Shown here in pieces: positions 19,464 to 29,984 of a DNA stretch of 53,430 nucleotides. Source of the stretch: Planctomicrobium sp. (GTDB taxonomy: Bacteria > Planctomycetota > Planctomycetia > Planctomycetales > Planctomycetaceae); assembly GCA_030626405.1 (NCBI GenBank), contig DAOUPA010000002.1, positions 1-53,430 on the forward strand, read 5' to 3'. The translations under genes and the position numbers were made by a program. Position 1 is the stretch's first letter, and each line of letters opens with the position of its first letter. The notes beneath the pieces were generated by a model. That model worked only from the letters and a program-made list of their open reading frames with translations, ran no database searches and was not told the DNA's origin.

Positions 19464-20192
19464 ATGATTCTTATAGGCATCGACGATACCGACATCGAAG
19501 GCTCGAAGGGTACGAACCTATTAGCTCGGGCTATCGTTCATGAACTGGCAGACGATTGGAAATGCGAAAGGATCGTGCGACATCAATTACTGCAACACGA
19601 CAGAATTCCCTGTACAACTCAAAACGGCTGTGCCTCGATTCTCCTCAAACCTCGCAACGGAGTTGAACCAAATTCCGACCAACTGCTGCTGCTCGTCCAT
19701 GAAATACGAGAAATCATGAAGCAATGGTACGTGAAGGGGAGCGATCCCGGGCTCTGTGTTTGCCTTTGCGAGAAAGTTGATCAGAGCATCGTACAATTCG
19801 GTTATCGCTGTCAATTCGAGATCGTGACGCAAACAGACGCTCTGCAAATTGCCGATACTGCGGAGATTCACCTTGAAGGACTTGGTGGATCAAACGGAGG
19901 ACTGATTGGTGCGCTTGCCGCAGTCGGGTTAGGCTCGAAAGGAAACGATGGTCGAGTCGTTCAAATCGGCGAATGGTCGGAAGATTTGATCGGTCGCCAA
20001 TCGATAACTGCGATTCAGTCACGCGGAGTGAAAGTCAGAAATTTCGACACCGATGAACCGCTCAGCGATGGTGTCGTAGAACTGAACAAGAAGCTCAGTC
20101 CGAATCTCCGCAACAATCAAATTGTCCTCTTCGTACAAAAATTTGATTCCGATCCAGACGGGGTCACGTATCAGGCTATCAAATTACCATAG
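19464..20192 (+). CDS. TiaS-like (tRNA(Ile2) 2-agmatinylcytidine synthetase N-terminal-like) protein
   Basis: MILIGIDDTDIEGSKGTNLLARAI N-terminus; GLGGSNGGLIGALAAVGL. ORF opens at GTG 19425; ATG at 19464. Confidence 0.6.
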   Translation: MILIGIDDTDIEGSKGTNLLARAIVHELADDWKCERIVRHQLLQHDRIPCTTQNGCASILLKPRNGVEPNSDQLLLLVHEIREIMKQWYVKGSDPGLCVCLCEKVDQSIVQFGYRCQFEIVTQTDALQIADTAEIHLEGLGGSNGGLIGALAAVGLGSKGNDGRVVQIGEWSEDLIGRQSITAIQSRGVKVRNFDTDEPLSDGVVELNKKLSPNLRNNQIVLFVQKFDSDPDGVTYQAIKLP

Positions 20193-20345
20193 CGTGGAAG
20201 CTGCCCAGCAGCCGTACAATTGAAATGTACGGCAAAATTTCTTTGAATCGAAATCCGCGTTCTCCCGCGTGATTGACTTCTATCGACAGTCTCTACATCA
20301 TCTGTAGCGGGACACCACGCAACGAGACATTCCACTTCTTCACTA

Positions 20346-21086
20346 ATGAAACACACCACTATGACCGAAATTTCTCAAGACACACTCACAAACCTGGCAA
20401 AGTATGATACCCCGACTGTTTGCAATGTGATCGAACTCTTCGACGTTCGTCCTCGTAATGTTGGTTATATGGACGGCTCAATCATGGCCTGTTTCCCGAA
20501 GCTGCCACCGATGGTTGGATTTGCTTTAACATCAACTTTCCGCAGCATGGACCCTCCGAAATCTGGCGACGCTTACGGCAGCTTGACCGATCAGGTTGAG
20601 AAATTTGCAGACCTTCCCGGCCCGCCAGTATTGGTCTTTCAGGATGTTGACGAACCGACAACGTCTGCAACGTTCGGCGAAGTGATGTGTACGATGTACA
20701 AATCGTTCGATTCAGCAGGACTGATCACATCAGGCGCCGGACGTGATCTCGACCAAGTTGAAGTTCTTGATTACCCGGTCTTCACAAATGGAACAATTTG
20801 CTCGCACGGGTATTGCCATATCCCGCAGATCAATGTTCCGGTCACTGTCGGAGGAATTGCGATCCACCCAGCAGATTTGCTCCATGGCGACATCAATGGT
20901 GTGACAACAATTCCGCCAGAAATCGCCAGTGAAATCCCTGAGGCTTGTCGCGATCTGATGGCCGCCGAGCAAGTCATTCTCGATTATTGCAAAAGCGGAA
21001 GCATTCACCCTGCAGGCTTGGTGGAAGCTCGTGAAGAGTCGAATCGACTTATCGCCAAGCTGGCGGCACGATTGAACAAGTCCTGA
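20346..21086 (+). CDS. RraA-like family protein (HMG/CHA aldolase-like)
   Basis: YDTPTVCNVIELF; GLITSGAGRDLDQVEVLDYPVFTNG; VGGIAIHPADLLHGDINGVTTIP. Confidence 0.87.
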   Translation: MKHTTMTEISQDTLTNLAKYDTPTVCNVIELFDVRPRNVGYMDGSIMACFPKLPPMVGFALTSTFRSMDPPKSGDAYGSLTDQVEKFADLPGPPVLVFQDVDEPTTSATFGEVMCTMYKSFDSAGLITSGAGRDLDQVEVLDYPVFTNGTICSHGYCHIPQINVPVTVGGIAIHPADLLHGDINGVTTIPPEIASEIPEACRDLMAAEQVILDYCKSGSIHPAGLVEAREESNRLIAKLAARLNKS

Positions 21087-21170
21087 TTGACGCGGCCATC
21101 GTTCGAGAAGAATGCCGCTGCGCTTGACGAATGATATAGTTTCAACAAAGGTGAACTCGTTCAAAATGGA

Positions 21171-22289
21171 ATGATAGTGATGCTTGTCGGCGTTCCCAAA
21201 GAAATAAAATCGGACGAGTATCGTGTTGCGATGCTTCCGGTCGGAGTTGAAGAATTAACCAAGGCAGGACACAACGTTCTTGTTGAAAAAGGGGCCGGAC
21301 TTGGCTCCGGAATTCCGGACGAGCTTTACGCCATCCACGGCGCAGAGATTGTCGATGGCCCTGAAGATATTTATTCGCAAGCGGAATTAATCGTTAAGGT
21401 CAAGGAGCCGCAACCGGACGAGTGGCCTCTGCTTCGCGACGAGCAGATGCTCTTCACGTATTTCCACTTCGCTGCCGACGAAGAACTGACACGGGAAGTT
21501 TTGGATACCGGCATCACTGCCATTGCATACGAGACCTTGAGAGGAGCAAACGGCGGCCTGCCTTGCCTGACTCCGATGAGTGAAGTCGCTGGTCGAATGA
21601 GCATTCAAGAAGGTGCGAAATTTCTCGAACGACCGCATGAAGGGCGCGGAATTCTTCTCGGTGGTGTTCCCGGAGTTTCACCCGCACACATTGTTGTTCT
21701 CGGTGGGGGAATCGTTGGTAAGAACGCGGCTCAAATCGCAGCCGGATTTCAGGCAGATGTTGTCCTGATGGATATCAATGTCGACCGCTTGCGATATCTC
21801 GAAGACATCATGCCTGCGAATGTGAACACACTTTTCTCCGACCGGCACAATATTCAAGAACAACTGCGCCTGGCTGATTTGGTGATTGGTGCGGTATTGA
21901 TTCCGGGAGCCAAAGCGCCGAATTTGATTGCCGCAGACGATTTGAAGTCAATGAAGCCTGGTGCTGTCATCATCGACGTTTGCATCGATCAAGGAGGCTG
22001 CGTAGAAACCAGTCGACCCACAACTCATGCCGATCCAACGTATGTTGTCGATGAAATCGTACATTACTGTGTGACGAACATGCCTGGAGCCGTCGGTCGC
22101 ACGAGCACTTATGCCTTGTGCAATGTGACGTTCCCCTACGTTCAAAAAATCGCAAACCACGGTCTGATGACAGCCTGCCAACATGTTGCAGGCATGATCG
22201 ATGCCGTCAATATCCACCACCGACACATTACGAATCGTGCAGTTGCCGACACATTTGAACTCGAATACTTCCCACTCAACTGGAGTTAA
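21171..22289 (+). CDS. ald: alanine dehydrogenase
   Basis: VGVPKEIKSDEYRVAMLPVGVEELTKAGHNVLVEKGAGLGSG; VKVKEPQPDEW; GGVPGVSPAHIVVLGGGIVGKNAAQIA; NMPGAVGRTSTYAL. Confidence 0.96.
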   Translation: MIVMLVGVPKEIKSDEYRVAMLPVGVEELTKAGHNVLVEKGAGLGSGIPDELYAIHGAEIVDGPEDIYSQAELIVKVKEPQPDEWPLLRDEQMLFTYFHFAADEELTREVLDTGITAIAYETLRGANGGLPCLTPMSEVAGRMSIQEGAKFLERPHEGRGILLGGVPGVSPAHIVVLGGGIVGKNAAQIAAGFQADVVLMDINVDRLRYLEDIMPANVNTLFSDRHNIQEQLRLADLVIGAVLIPGAKAPNLIAADDLKSMKPGAVIIDVCIDQGGCVETSRPTTHADPTYVVDEIVHYCVTNMPGAVGRTSTYALCNVTFPYVQKIANHGLMTACQHVAGMIDAVNIHHRHITNRAVADTFELEYFPLNWS

Positions 22290-22293
22290 TGGA

Positions 22294-23568
22294 ATGAACT
22301 TTTTTCGATGCGCGTTACCGCTGTTCGCCGGTCTCCTCTTTTCTGTCGTAGCTTTAGGAGATGACTGGTCTGGGTTCCGTGGTCCGCATGGAAATGGCAT
22401 CAGCTCGGAATCTGGATTTCCAAAAAGTTGGAGTCCCGACGAGAACATCAAATGGCGAACGCCGCTCCCTGAAAAAGGAAATGGAAGCCCCATCGTTGTG
22501 GGTGACAAGATTTTTCTTCTGTATGCAGAAGACGAAGGAAAGAAGCGATCGACACTTTGCTTCAGCCGTAAAGATGGTTCCCAGCTCTGGAAGCAAACGG
22601 TCGAGTACAATAAAGTTGAAGAGACGCACAAAACGAATCCTTATTGCCCATCAACGCCAGCTTCAGATGGAGAACACGTTTACGTCTGGCATCGCTCGGC
22701 AGGAATGTATTGCTACGACCTCGATGGAAAAGAGATTTGGCATCGCGATCTGGGTGACTTTCGGCACATCTGGGGTGGAGGCTCTTCGCCGCTGATTTAT
22801 AAAGACCTTGTGATTCAGCTTTGTGGTCCCGGCGAAAAAACCTTTCTCGCTGCCTTCGACAAAAAGACCGGAGAAAATCGCTGGCAGTCTGAAATTGAAC
22901 CGGGTGGCAGCGCCAGTGACAAGGGTCGCTACATCGGTAGTTGGGCAACACCGGTCATCATTAATATTGATGGTCAGGATCAAATTCTCTGTCCGTATCC
23001 GACCCGCGTTGTGAGTTACCACCCCAAAACCGGTGAAGTCATTTCCTACTGTACAGGGCTGGAACGAGAGAAGAGCGATCTCTGCTACACCAGCCCGATG
23101 GTTGGCGATGACATCGCCGTGATCCTCGGCGGTTTCAAGGGACCAGGTTTCGGTCTTCGACTTGGTGGAAAGGGTGACACCACAGAAACCCACCGACTCT
23201 GGCGAGTTCAACAACGGAACCCGCAGCGCATCGGCTCGGGCGTTGTCCTCGAAGGTTATCTTTATATGGCGAACGCCGATGGTCCCGGATCAATTGAGTG
23301 CATTAACATCAAAACCGGAGTCCCGACTTGGGTTCATAAGCGATCTGAAGATGGACCACACTGGGGATCAGTCGTTTTCGCAGATGGAGTTCTTTACGCC
23401 ACTGGACAAAATGGAACAACGACGGTTTTCAAACCGAATCCCGAAAAGTTCGAAGTCCTCTCTATCAACAAACTCAATGAAGACTGCAACGCCACCCCGG
23501 CTCTCTCAAACGGCGAGATCTTCATCAGGACTTGGAAAGCACTGTATTGCGTTTCTGAAAAAGAGTGA
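22294..23568 (+). CDS. exported PQQ-like beta-propeller repeat protein
   Basis: Signal peptide; DDWSGFRGPHGNGISSESGFPKSWSPDENIKWRTPLP. Start trimmed to the ATG at 22294. Confidence 0.9.
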   Translation: MNFFRCALPLFAGLLFSVVALGDDWSGFRGPHGNGISSESGFPKSWSPDENIKWRTPLPEKGNGSPIVVGDKIFLLYAEDEGKKRSTLCFSRKDGSQLWKQTVEYNKVEETHKTNPYCPSTPASDGEHVYVWHRSAGMYCYDLDGKEIWHRDLGDFRHIWGGGSSPLIYKDLVIQLCGPGEKTFLAAFDKKTGENRWQSEIEPGGSASDKGRYIGSWATPVIINIDGQDQILCPYPTRVVSYHPKTGEVISYCTGLEREKSDLCYTSPMVGDDIAVILGGFKGPGFGLRLGGKGDTTETHRLWRVQQRNPQRIGSGVVLEGYLYMANADGPGSIECINIKTGVPTWVHKRSEDGPHWGSVVFADGVLYATGQNGTTTVFKPNPEKFEVLSINKLNEDCNATPALSNGEIFIRTWKALYCVSEKE

Positions 23569-23614
23569 GCAGATTCTTTTTTGAAATGCAATTGAGAGAC
23601 AAGATAAATCCACT

Positions 23615-24688
23615 TCATGCTTTCACGAGTTTTGTCACTCGACCGCCGATGACCCATTCGACGCAGTAGATGTCGCCGTTTTCGTCGAAGCAGGCATCGT
23701 GAGGATGGATGAACTTGCCGGGCTGCCAGCGCTCGGGGCTGCGGCGCATCGCGAAGCCGTCTGCTAAAACCTGCTCTCTCCAGGCAGTGTCATCACCAAG
23801 TTGTGCGACGACTTTGTTCTCTTTGTTGAGCAAGGTAATTCGTGCATGCAGGTCAGGAACGAGCATGATGTCTCCGCGAACGTCGATGTCTGCCGGAAAT
23901 AGAAAACCATCGAGCGTACTGACGTGATTGCCGTCAAGGTCGAACCATTGCAACCGCTTGTTCGCGCGGTCAGCGACAACTAACTTGGCGGTGCCGTCGC
24001 GTTCGTCGAGCCATTGCCCATGGGGCGTCGCAAATTTGCCTTCGTCTTTGCCTTTGCCGCCGAGGGCACGGACGAATTTGTCTTCCTTGTCATACTCAAA
24101 CAAATAGTTGCTGCCGTAACCGTCACCCAAGTAGTAGCCGCCATCGGGACGAAAGCTGGTGTTCGTCGGTCGGTAGCCCGCCTTGGGACCGAGAACGCCG
24201 CTGTCTTTGTGGAGTTCTTTTCTTCCTCGGTTCCAGACGACTTCTCCATCGATTGTCATTTTGGTGAAGAAGAGAGAACTGTCACTCGGTGCCAGATAGA
24301 TGAACTCTTCGCTCCCTTCTTTGCGAATATCAATCCCGTGTCCTTTGCCTCGATTCTTCACGCGATGGTCTTTGCCCATTGATTTAACGAACTTGCCGTC
24401 CGTATCGAAGACAAAAATCGAATCAGGTCCGCCCTGGTGTGTGATGTAAATCAACCCTTGCTCGTCAACGGCAACGCCATGTGAGGCTCCGCCGTATGCA
24501 TGCCCGGACGGCAGCGAATCGTTCCCCCAATGATGAACGCATTCGTAGACAAAGTCTCCGGAACCAACGACTGGAGTTTTTGCACCTGCCTTATCGCTGG
24601 CATGCAGAAACATCGGAGCAGTCACCGCCACCGCTGCTGTCGTCGCGGAGGCTTTCAAAAAAGAGCGTCGAGTGATTTTTTGACTCAT
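23615..24688 (-). CDS. Tat-exported NHL-repeat / 6-bladed beta-propeller protein
   Basis: ITRRSFLKASATTAAVAVTAPMFLHA; HGVAVDEQGLIYITHQGGPDSIFVFDTDGKFVKSMG; HDACFDENGDIYCVEW. Confidence 0.86.
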   Translation of the reverse strand: MSQKITRRSFLKASATTAAVAVTAPMFLHASDKAGAKTPVVGSGDFVYECVHHWGNDSLPSGHAYGGASHGVAVDEQGLIYITHQGGPDSIFVFDTDGKFVKSMGKDHRVKNRGKGHGIDIRKEGSEEFIYLAPSDSSLFFTKMTIDGEVVWNRGRKELHKDSGVLGPKAGYRPTNTSFRPDGGYYLGDGYGSNYLFEYDKEDKFVRALGGKGKDEGKFATPHGQWLDERDGTAKLVVADRANKRLQWFDLDGNHVSTLDGFLFPADIDVRGDIMLVPDLHARITLLNKENKVVAQLGDDTAWREQVLADGFAMRRSPERWQPGKFIHPHDACFDENGDIYCVEWVIGGRVTKLVKA

Positions 24689-24894
24689 AAGAAGCAGTCC
24701 TCAATCAGATGGTATCGTTAGAAACAAAGGCAGTCGAAGTCTTCTCAAAGTTTCATATCAGATTCGAAAATCTCCCGGCAGTCCGGAAACGTCAGCGAAT
24801 GGTTGAATCAAAAGCATACTGAATTCGCCACTCAAGCGCCAAACGGACTGGTTGTTAATGAGTAATATATTTTCACAGTAGAGCCATCTGGACT

Positions 24895-25833
24895 CTATTT
24901 CGCGCCTTTCGCCATCGCACGAAATTGTTTCCAGGTAATCAGTTCAATGCCTTCATCTTTGAGCAACTGTTCGATGGAAGGGTCGGTGAAGATGCGACGG
25001 TCGCCGTCGCGCCGCTCGGCACTGTTTGTGATTGCTCGCAATTCATCGTCAGCAAAACCGCAATGAATGATGAGTTGACTGACGCCGGGTGGAAGGTTCT
25101 TGAGTGTTTTGACATAGCTCTCGCGCCGCATCTCGTGTGTCTCGCCGCCGTAGAACTGAGCGAGGCCATCGAGCACAGGCAGCTTCTGTTTGTCGAGGGC
25201 GGCTAATGATGTCTTGCCGACATCTTTCAAAGCCGGATACGCGCGGATCGTTTGCTCGTCAATCGTCCGCATGAACAACACCGGCAGGTCGTATTCGATC
25301 CCCAGCATGACATACACTTCAATGATATCTGCCCGGCTCACCAAGGCACCCATGTGTGTGTCGAGGTGGCTGACTGGAATCTTCAATTGCTTGGCCCGTT
25401 CGATCTGTGCCCGCAATTCGGTCTCGACATCGCGAGCTGTCGCATTCGCAGCGACCTGAGCGACGTTGTCCCACAGGTAGCCATCCTCATCAACAAGGCT
25501 GGGCACCTGATCTTTCGGGGCGACGGGCCCCCAGCGGTAGTGAGTCCATTCAGAGTTGAGTGTCAGGTGCAGGCCGTAGTCGTACTGCGGATGTTTTTGG
25601 GCATACTCAGCGAACTCCGTCACCCAAGGGCAGGGGATCATGATGCTACACGAGGAGACAATCCCCCGCTCAAGCGCTTCGGCAGTCGCCCGATTGACGG
25701 AGTGCGACATCCCTGCATCATCGGCATGGATAATAACGTACCGCTTTGCGGACGCAGTCGTTTCATCGGCATTCACCAACGGGCAAATGGCAGGAAGGAG
25801 CAGGCTCAGCGCTAAGGCAGAGAATCGAGTCAT
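24895..25833 (-). CDS. ChbG/HpnK (YdjC) family carbohydrate deacetylase, exported
   Basis: [62 protein letters not shown]. Confidence 0.85.
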   Translation of the reverse strand: MTRFSALALSLLLPAICPLVNADETTASAKRYVIIHADDAGMSHSVNRATAEALERGIVSSCSIMIPCPWVTEFAEYAQKHPQYDYGLHLTLNSEWTHYRWGPVAPKDQVPSLVDEDGYLWDNVAQVAANATARDVETELRAQIERAKQLKIPVSHLDTHMGALVSRADIIEVYVMLGIEYDLPVLFMRTIDEQTIRAYPALKDVGKTSLAALDKQKLPVLDGLAQFYGGETHEMRRESYVKTLKNLPPGVSQLIIHCGFADDELRAITNSAERRDGDRRIFTDPSIEQLLKDEGIELITWKQFRAMAKGAK

Positions 25834-25947
25834 TGTTGATTTCCAAGAATGTGTCTGCACTGAAAGAACGTCAATGGTTCCCCACAATACCTCTTGAGAT
25901 GAATGGCTGTAAAGTGGTCGGGTGAAATCGCAAACCACGAGTGAGGT

Positions 25948-28173
25948 TCAATCGACGATCTCTTCGAGTTGCTTTCGAAGTTCATCCGAAAGCTGTTTAT
26001 CGTCGTGACCGTTTTTATGGTTGAGGTCATCGAGAGAGAGGGCGAACTTGGCAACCGGAGCGGCGTCTTCCTGGGTATTCTTGAGAGCCAAGGCGTATTC
26101 CGCTTGTAAAGAGGCGAAGTTGGGGTAGAGGGCGACTGCCTGCTTGTAGGCGACGATGGCATTGGCGGCGTGTTCGGAATTTTGGCTGATGGCAAATCGC
26201 TGGTTCCAGATATATCCGAGTCGGCGGTAGCGGCCTGCGGCGAATGGATCGAGATCGATTGCTTCGTGAAGGTGATTGACCGCTTTGTCAAAGAGTCTGT
26301 CGTCACGTTTTCCGGACTTTTCCCACAGGCTGTAGTTCAACAGCGCGAGTTGCTGCTGAGGTTCCGGGGAGAGTGGGTCGGCGTCGGCAGCTCGCTGAAA
26401 AGACTGCCTCCCAATCTGAGTTCTACCTTCGACGATGACATGATATTTTCCGAGATTGATTTCCGTTTGCGCCAACCGAACTGGCACAAGCCCATAAGCA
26501 ACAGATCCCAACATCGTCATAACACAAAGGCACACGACGCCAAATTGCCCCGATAGGGGAAGAGTTTTCTCTTGTTTGGAATCATCTGGAGAAGCTGGCA
26601 GGATTAACGCTGCAAGCAACAAGAGCAGCATCATGATAGCCGGCATTTCGATTCCACTCGCTCCCAGAAGATGAATCAGTATCGCGACGAAGGCAGCGAG
26701 CAATCCGATTGGAGAGACAGTGACTCTGCAAGAACAATATGAAAACAGCACCGACACGAGGATGGCGACGCCTGCGAGATAGAAGAGAATAGGGTCGGTT
26801 GTTCCTTCAATCACATTCAATACACCTATCACACAAATGAACGTCAGGAGTTGTGGTATCAACAACGAACTCAACTTCAAAGGCGATTTCACATCGACCG
26901 TTTGTTGTCCGGTCTGCGTCACCGAGACGCTCTGAGAGAGGACCGCACCGATGAATGCCAGTAAACCAATCAGAGCCAGCAAACCACCACTCGCCCAGAT
27001 TCCTAGAAACAAATTGTGTGGATCGAGGACCTCCTCACTCGCTCCGGGAAGTTTATACCCCAGATAGTGTTGCCGGAAATTTCCGGGTCCTACGCCGAAC
27101 ACAAAGTGTTCTCCGAGCATGCGCGATGTGGAGGTCCAGTATTCGAGACGATATTGCAGGCTCTTAGGCGCTTCTGAAATAACCTGTGGATCAAGTCCGC
27201 CAGTGAGTGTTGTCCAGCCGATCATCAAGATGATCACGAGAATAAATACAGGGACAGCCCAGCGTGGAAGACCGACTTGGCCTTGAGAGTTTCTCCAGCC
27301 TGAGACAAACATGACGAGCAATCCAACTGCCGTTCCGACCCAGGCCGTACGAGATTTTGTTAAAAACAGGCACAGAAGAACGACCATGACGATCGCCGCG
27401 AGCCCTGCTTGTCGTCGCCGGTCTTGTCCTTTCAGCGCGATAATCTGCTCATAGAAAACGAGTAAAAATGCTATAATCAGTGGAGCCGCAAATGAATTCG
27501 CCAAAGCGAAACGACCGATCGGTTCGACGCTGTCTTGAACGCGCGACAAAAACGACATGCGCCCCGCCGCATCCAAACTGGCAAGATCGGTTCCCAGTTC
27601 GGCCATCAGCAACTTGTACTCTTGCTGCTCGTAGACCGCGAGTGAATCGTGGGCTTCCACTCGCTGCATGTAATGAATCAGTTTATCAAAGCGTTGCGCC
27701 TGCTGTGGGAACCAAAAATAATGCTGCCAAATTCCAAGAAGACTCAAACTTGTGACCGCGATCACCAGAGCGGAGACAATGATTCTTTTCGAATCGCGGC
27801 GTTTGAGGATGAGTCGGCAGAGAACCCAGAAGATTCCAATCGCCGCCCACTCCCACATGATATTGAGAGCGGAACGCCGGTTCCCCTGACCAGTGAGGAT
27901 GATGAATCCTGACAGAAGATGACCGAGCACCATTGCCGCGACTGAATAGTCGACGAGAGTTAATCGAAACCGAATCGGTTCCGACCGGTGCCAGTAACTT
28001 CCGATGGTGACCGCTGCAAAACCGAACCCCAAGGCCGCCAGCCAAAGCGTATAACCTTGCTCAGTCGCTTCAGTGGGAATGAGAAATCGACAGAGAAACA
28101 ACGCAGCGAACAACATCACCATCCAATCCAATGGCGATGGTTGTTGCTTCACTTTATTTTTTGACCGACTCAC
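25948..28173 (-). CDS. O-antigen ligase family membrane protein with C-terminal TPR-like region
   Basis: About 12 TM segments; FGVGPGNFRQHYLGYKLPGASEEVLDPHNLFLGIWASGG (Wzy/ligase-type loop); C-terminal ADADPLSPEPQQQLALLNYSLWEKSG TPR-like region. Confidence 0.85.
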   Translation of the reverse strand: MSRSKNKVKQQPSPLDWMVMLFAALFLCRFLIPTEATEQGYTLWLAALGFGFAAVTIGSYWHRSEPIRFRLTLVDYSVAAMVLGHLLSGFIILTGQGNRRSALNIMWEWAAIGIFWVLCRLILKRRDSKRIIVSALVIAVTSLSLLGIWQHYFWFPQQAQRFDKLIHYMQRVEAHDSLAVYEQQEYKLLMAELGTDLASLDAAGRMSFLSRVQDSVEPIGRFALANSFAAPLIIAFLLVFYEQIIALKGQDRRRQAGLAAIVMVVLLCLFLTKSRTAWVGTAVGLLVMFVSGWRNSQGQVGLPRWAVPVFILVIILMIGWTTLTGGLDPQVISEAPKSLQYRLEYWTSTSRMLGEHFVFGVGPGNFRQHYLGYKLPGASEEVLDPHNLFLGIWASGGLLALIGLLAFIGAVLSQSVSVTQTGQQTVDVKSPLKLSSLLIPQLLTFICVIGVLNVIEGTTDPILFYLAGVAILVSVLFSYCSCRVTVSPIGLLAAFVAILIHLLGASGIEMPAIMMLLLLLAALILPASPDDSKQEKTLPLSGQFGVVCLCVMTMLGSVAYGLVPVRLAQTEINLGKYHVIVEGRTQIGRQSFQRAADADPLSPEPQQQLALLNYSLWEKSGKRDDRLFDKAVNHLHEAIDLDPFAAGRYRRLGYIWNQRFAISQNSEHAANAIVAYKQAVALYPNFASLQAEYALALKNTQEDAAPVAKFALSLDDLNHKNGHDDKQLSDELRKQLEEIVD

Positions 28174-28240
28174 ACACTGCTCGATTATTTCAAGTGATGA
28201 ACACTGACAGTGAGAAGTTTGACATGACCTCTTCCGAGAA

Positions 28241-29359
28241 TCAAATGCTGTCTTCTTCGATCGGCAACGAGACCACGAATTCGGTCATTCCGTTGTGAGA
28301 GTTTCCAAGAGAGATTGTCCCGTGATGACCAGTCACAATACGCCAGCACTTTGACAGACCGAAACCCAAACCACGTCCTGCCTGTCTTCCAGAGAAGAAG
28401 GGATCGAAGCAGTGTTCGCGTTCCAATTCCGTGAACCCACACCCATTGTCGGCAATTCGCAGGATCGCCCATTTCCCTGTGCGAGTTTCTTCTACGTAGC
28501 AATTGAGATCGATCTGCCCTCGGTCTTCAACGGCATTGAGGGAATTCTTGAGCAACTCGGAGATGACGACACATAATTGCGTCTCATCTCCAGAGATCGT
28601 GAGGTTCGGTTCCCGATTCCCATACAGCGAAATCTGTCGGTCACCGAATGTTTTAGCAAATTGATGAACGACCGTCTCTACGAGTTCAGCCAATTTCAGA
28701 TCGCTTCGCTGCAGGGCAGGGGGGTGAGCGAACAGCATGCTGTCGCCGATCATATCTCGAATCCGATAAGTTTGTGCACCGATGGTTTCGAGTAATTGCC
28801 TGCGATGTAGATCCTCTTCCCCTTTGAGCAGTTGGGCCGCACGCCCATTGATTGCCGCCAGTGGATTATTAATTTCGTGACCGGCGCCAGCGGCATACTC
28901 CCCAAGAGCAGAGAGTTTCATTTCAGTGAGATTCCACTCCCACGTCAGCGCTGTCGCAAGAAGACGAGCTGATGTTGAAATCCACGCTGGCGGAATTTCC
29001 ACTGTGACGTCTTTGTCGAACCCGACCAAACCGACCGGTGCGTCGTCAACAACCAGTGTCACCCACTGCCAGTCGCTCCCTTCCGAATAGTAATCCTGAA
29101 TGTTTTTTTGCGCGAATTCAATTGATGGGGCACTGGCGCAACTGGAGCGGCGAAACTCTTGCTGAGAGTTTCGATGGGCGAACTCGACAGATCGTGTGAA
29201 CAGGTTCCGCCAGATGAGAACGCACTCATCTAGGCGTTGCACCTCAGACCAAACTAATGTCAGGTCTTCAACGAGTTCTTCCGCAGAGGAAAATGGGAGC
29301 GTCCCAGCAATGAGATATTCAACACTAGGAAACTTGAGTGTCTTCGACTCCTGCTTCAC
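28241..29359 (-). CDS. sensor histidine kinase (soluble)
   Basis: H-box GEYAAGAGHEINNPLAAINGRAAQL; DNGCGFTELERE; GRGLGFGLSKCWRIV. Start uncertain (ORF opens at 29518 inside the upstream gene; GTG at 29359 proposed). Confidence 0.88.
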   Translation of the reverse strand: MKQESKTLKFPSVEYLIAGTLPFSSAEELVEDLTLVWSEVQRLDECVLIWRNLFTRSVEFAHRNSQQEFRRSSCASAPSIEFAQKNIQDYYSEGSDWQWVTLVVDDAPVGLVGFDKDVTVEIPPAWISTSARLLATALTWEWNLTEMKLSALGEYAAGAGHEINNPLAAINGRAAQLLKGEEDLHRRQLLETIGAQTYRIRDMIGDSMLFAHPPALQRSDLKLAELVETVVHQFAKTFGDRQISLYGNREPNLTISGDETQLCVVISELLKNSLNAVEDRGQIDLNCYVEETRTGKWAILRIADNGCGFTELEREHCFDPFFSGRQAGRGLGFGLSKCWRIVTGHHGTISLGNSHNGMTEFVVSLPIEEDSI

Positions 29360-29402
29360 TGCATCGCCTCGATGTGACCACGCGGTTGTGGATGATCCGG
29401 CG

Positions 29403-29984
29403 TTAACGGCTGGCACCAACTTCCATATCCAGATGTTTGCAAACGCGTTCGAGAACTGTTTCCATCTCAAAAGGCTTTTGCAGGAAGTCGTCAGCGCCTG
29501 CTTCTCGCAGATCATCAATTTTGTCGGCTTCCACCATTCCAGAAATGCAAATAATCTTGACGTCGCTCATCGCCGGATCGTTACGGACGCGCTGACAAAC
29601 TTCCTTGCCATTAATATCCGGAAGCATCACATCGAGAATGATGACGTCTGGTCGATACTCTTTCACCATCATCCCGGCATCAAAGCCATTGTTGACGGTT
29701 CGGACTTCAAAACGTCCGTCTGAATCAAGAACATCTTGTAGCAAATCAACGAGATCCTGGTCGTCATCCACAACAAGCGCTCTGCGTTTACCACTTTCCA
29801 AAGCATCTGTAGGAATTCCGTTGTCCTTCATAAACTTATAAAGGATCTCTCGGGGAATTCGACGAAAGCGAGAGCCCGGGACTCGAAAGCCCTTGAGTTG
29901 ACCAGAATCAAAACAACGAATAATCGTTTGCTGGCTAACCTTACAGATTTTGGCAGCTTCGCCTGTCGTAAAAACTGTCTTCAT
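29403..29984 (-). CDS. HTH (excisionase/MerR-like) - receiver domain response regulator
   Basis: N-terminal FTTGEAAKICKVSQQTIIRCFDSGQLKGFRVPGSRFRRIPREILYKFM, then REC motifs VVDDDQD, VIILDVMLPD, LQKPF. Confidence 0.92.
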   Translation of the reverse strand: MKTVFTTGEAAKICKVSQQTIIRCFDSGQLKGFRVPGSRFRRIPREILYKFMKDNGIPTDALESGKRRALVVDDDQDLVDLLQDVLDSDGRFEVRTVNNGFDAGMMVKEYRPDVIILDVMLPDINGKEVCQRVRNDPAMSDVKIICISGMVEADKIDDLREAGADDFLQKPFEMETVLERVCKHLDMEVGASR

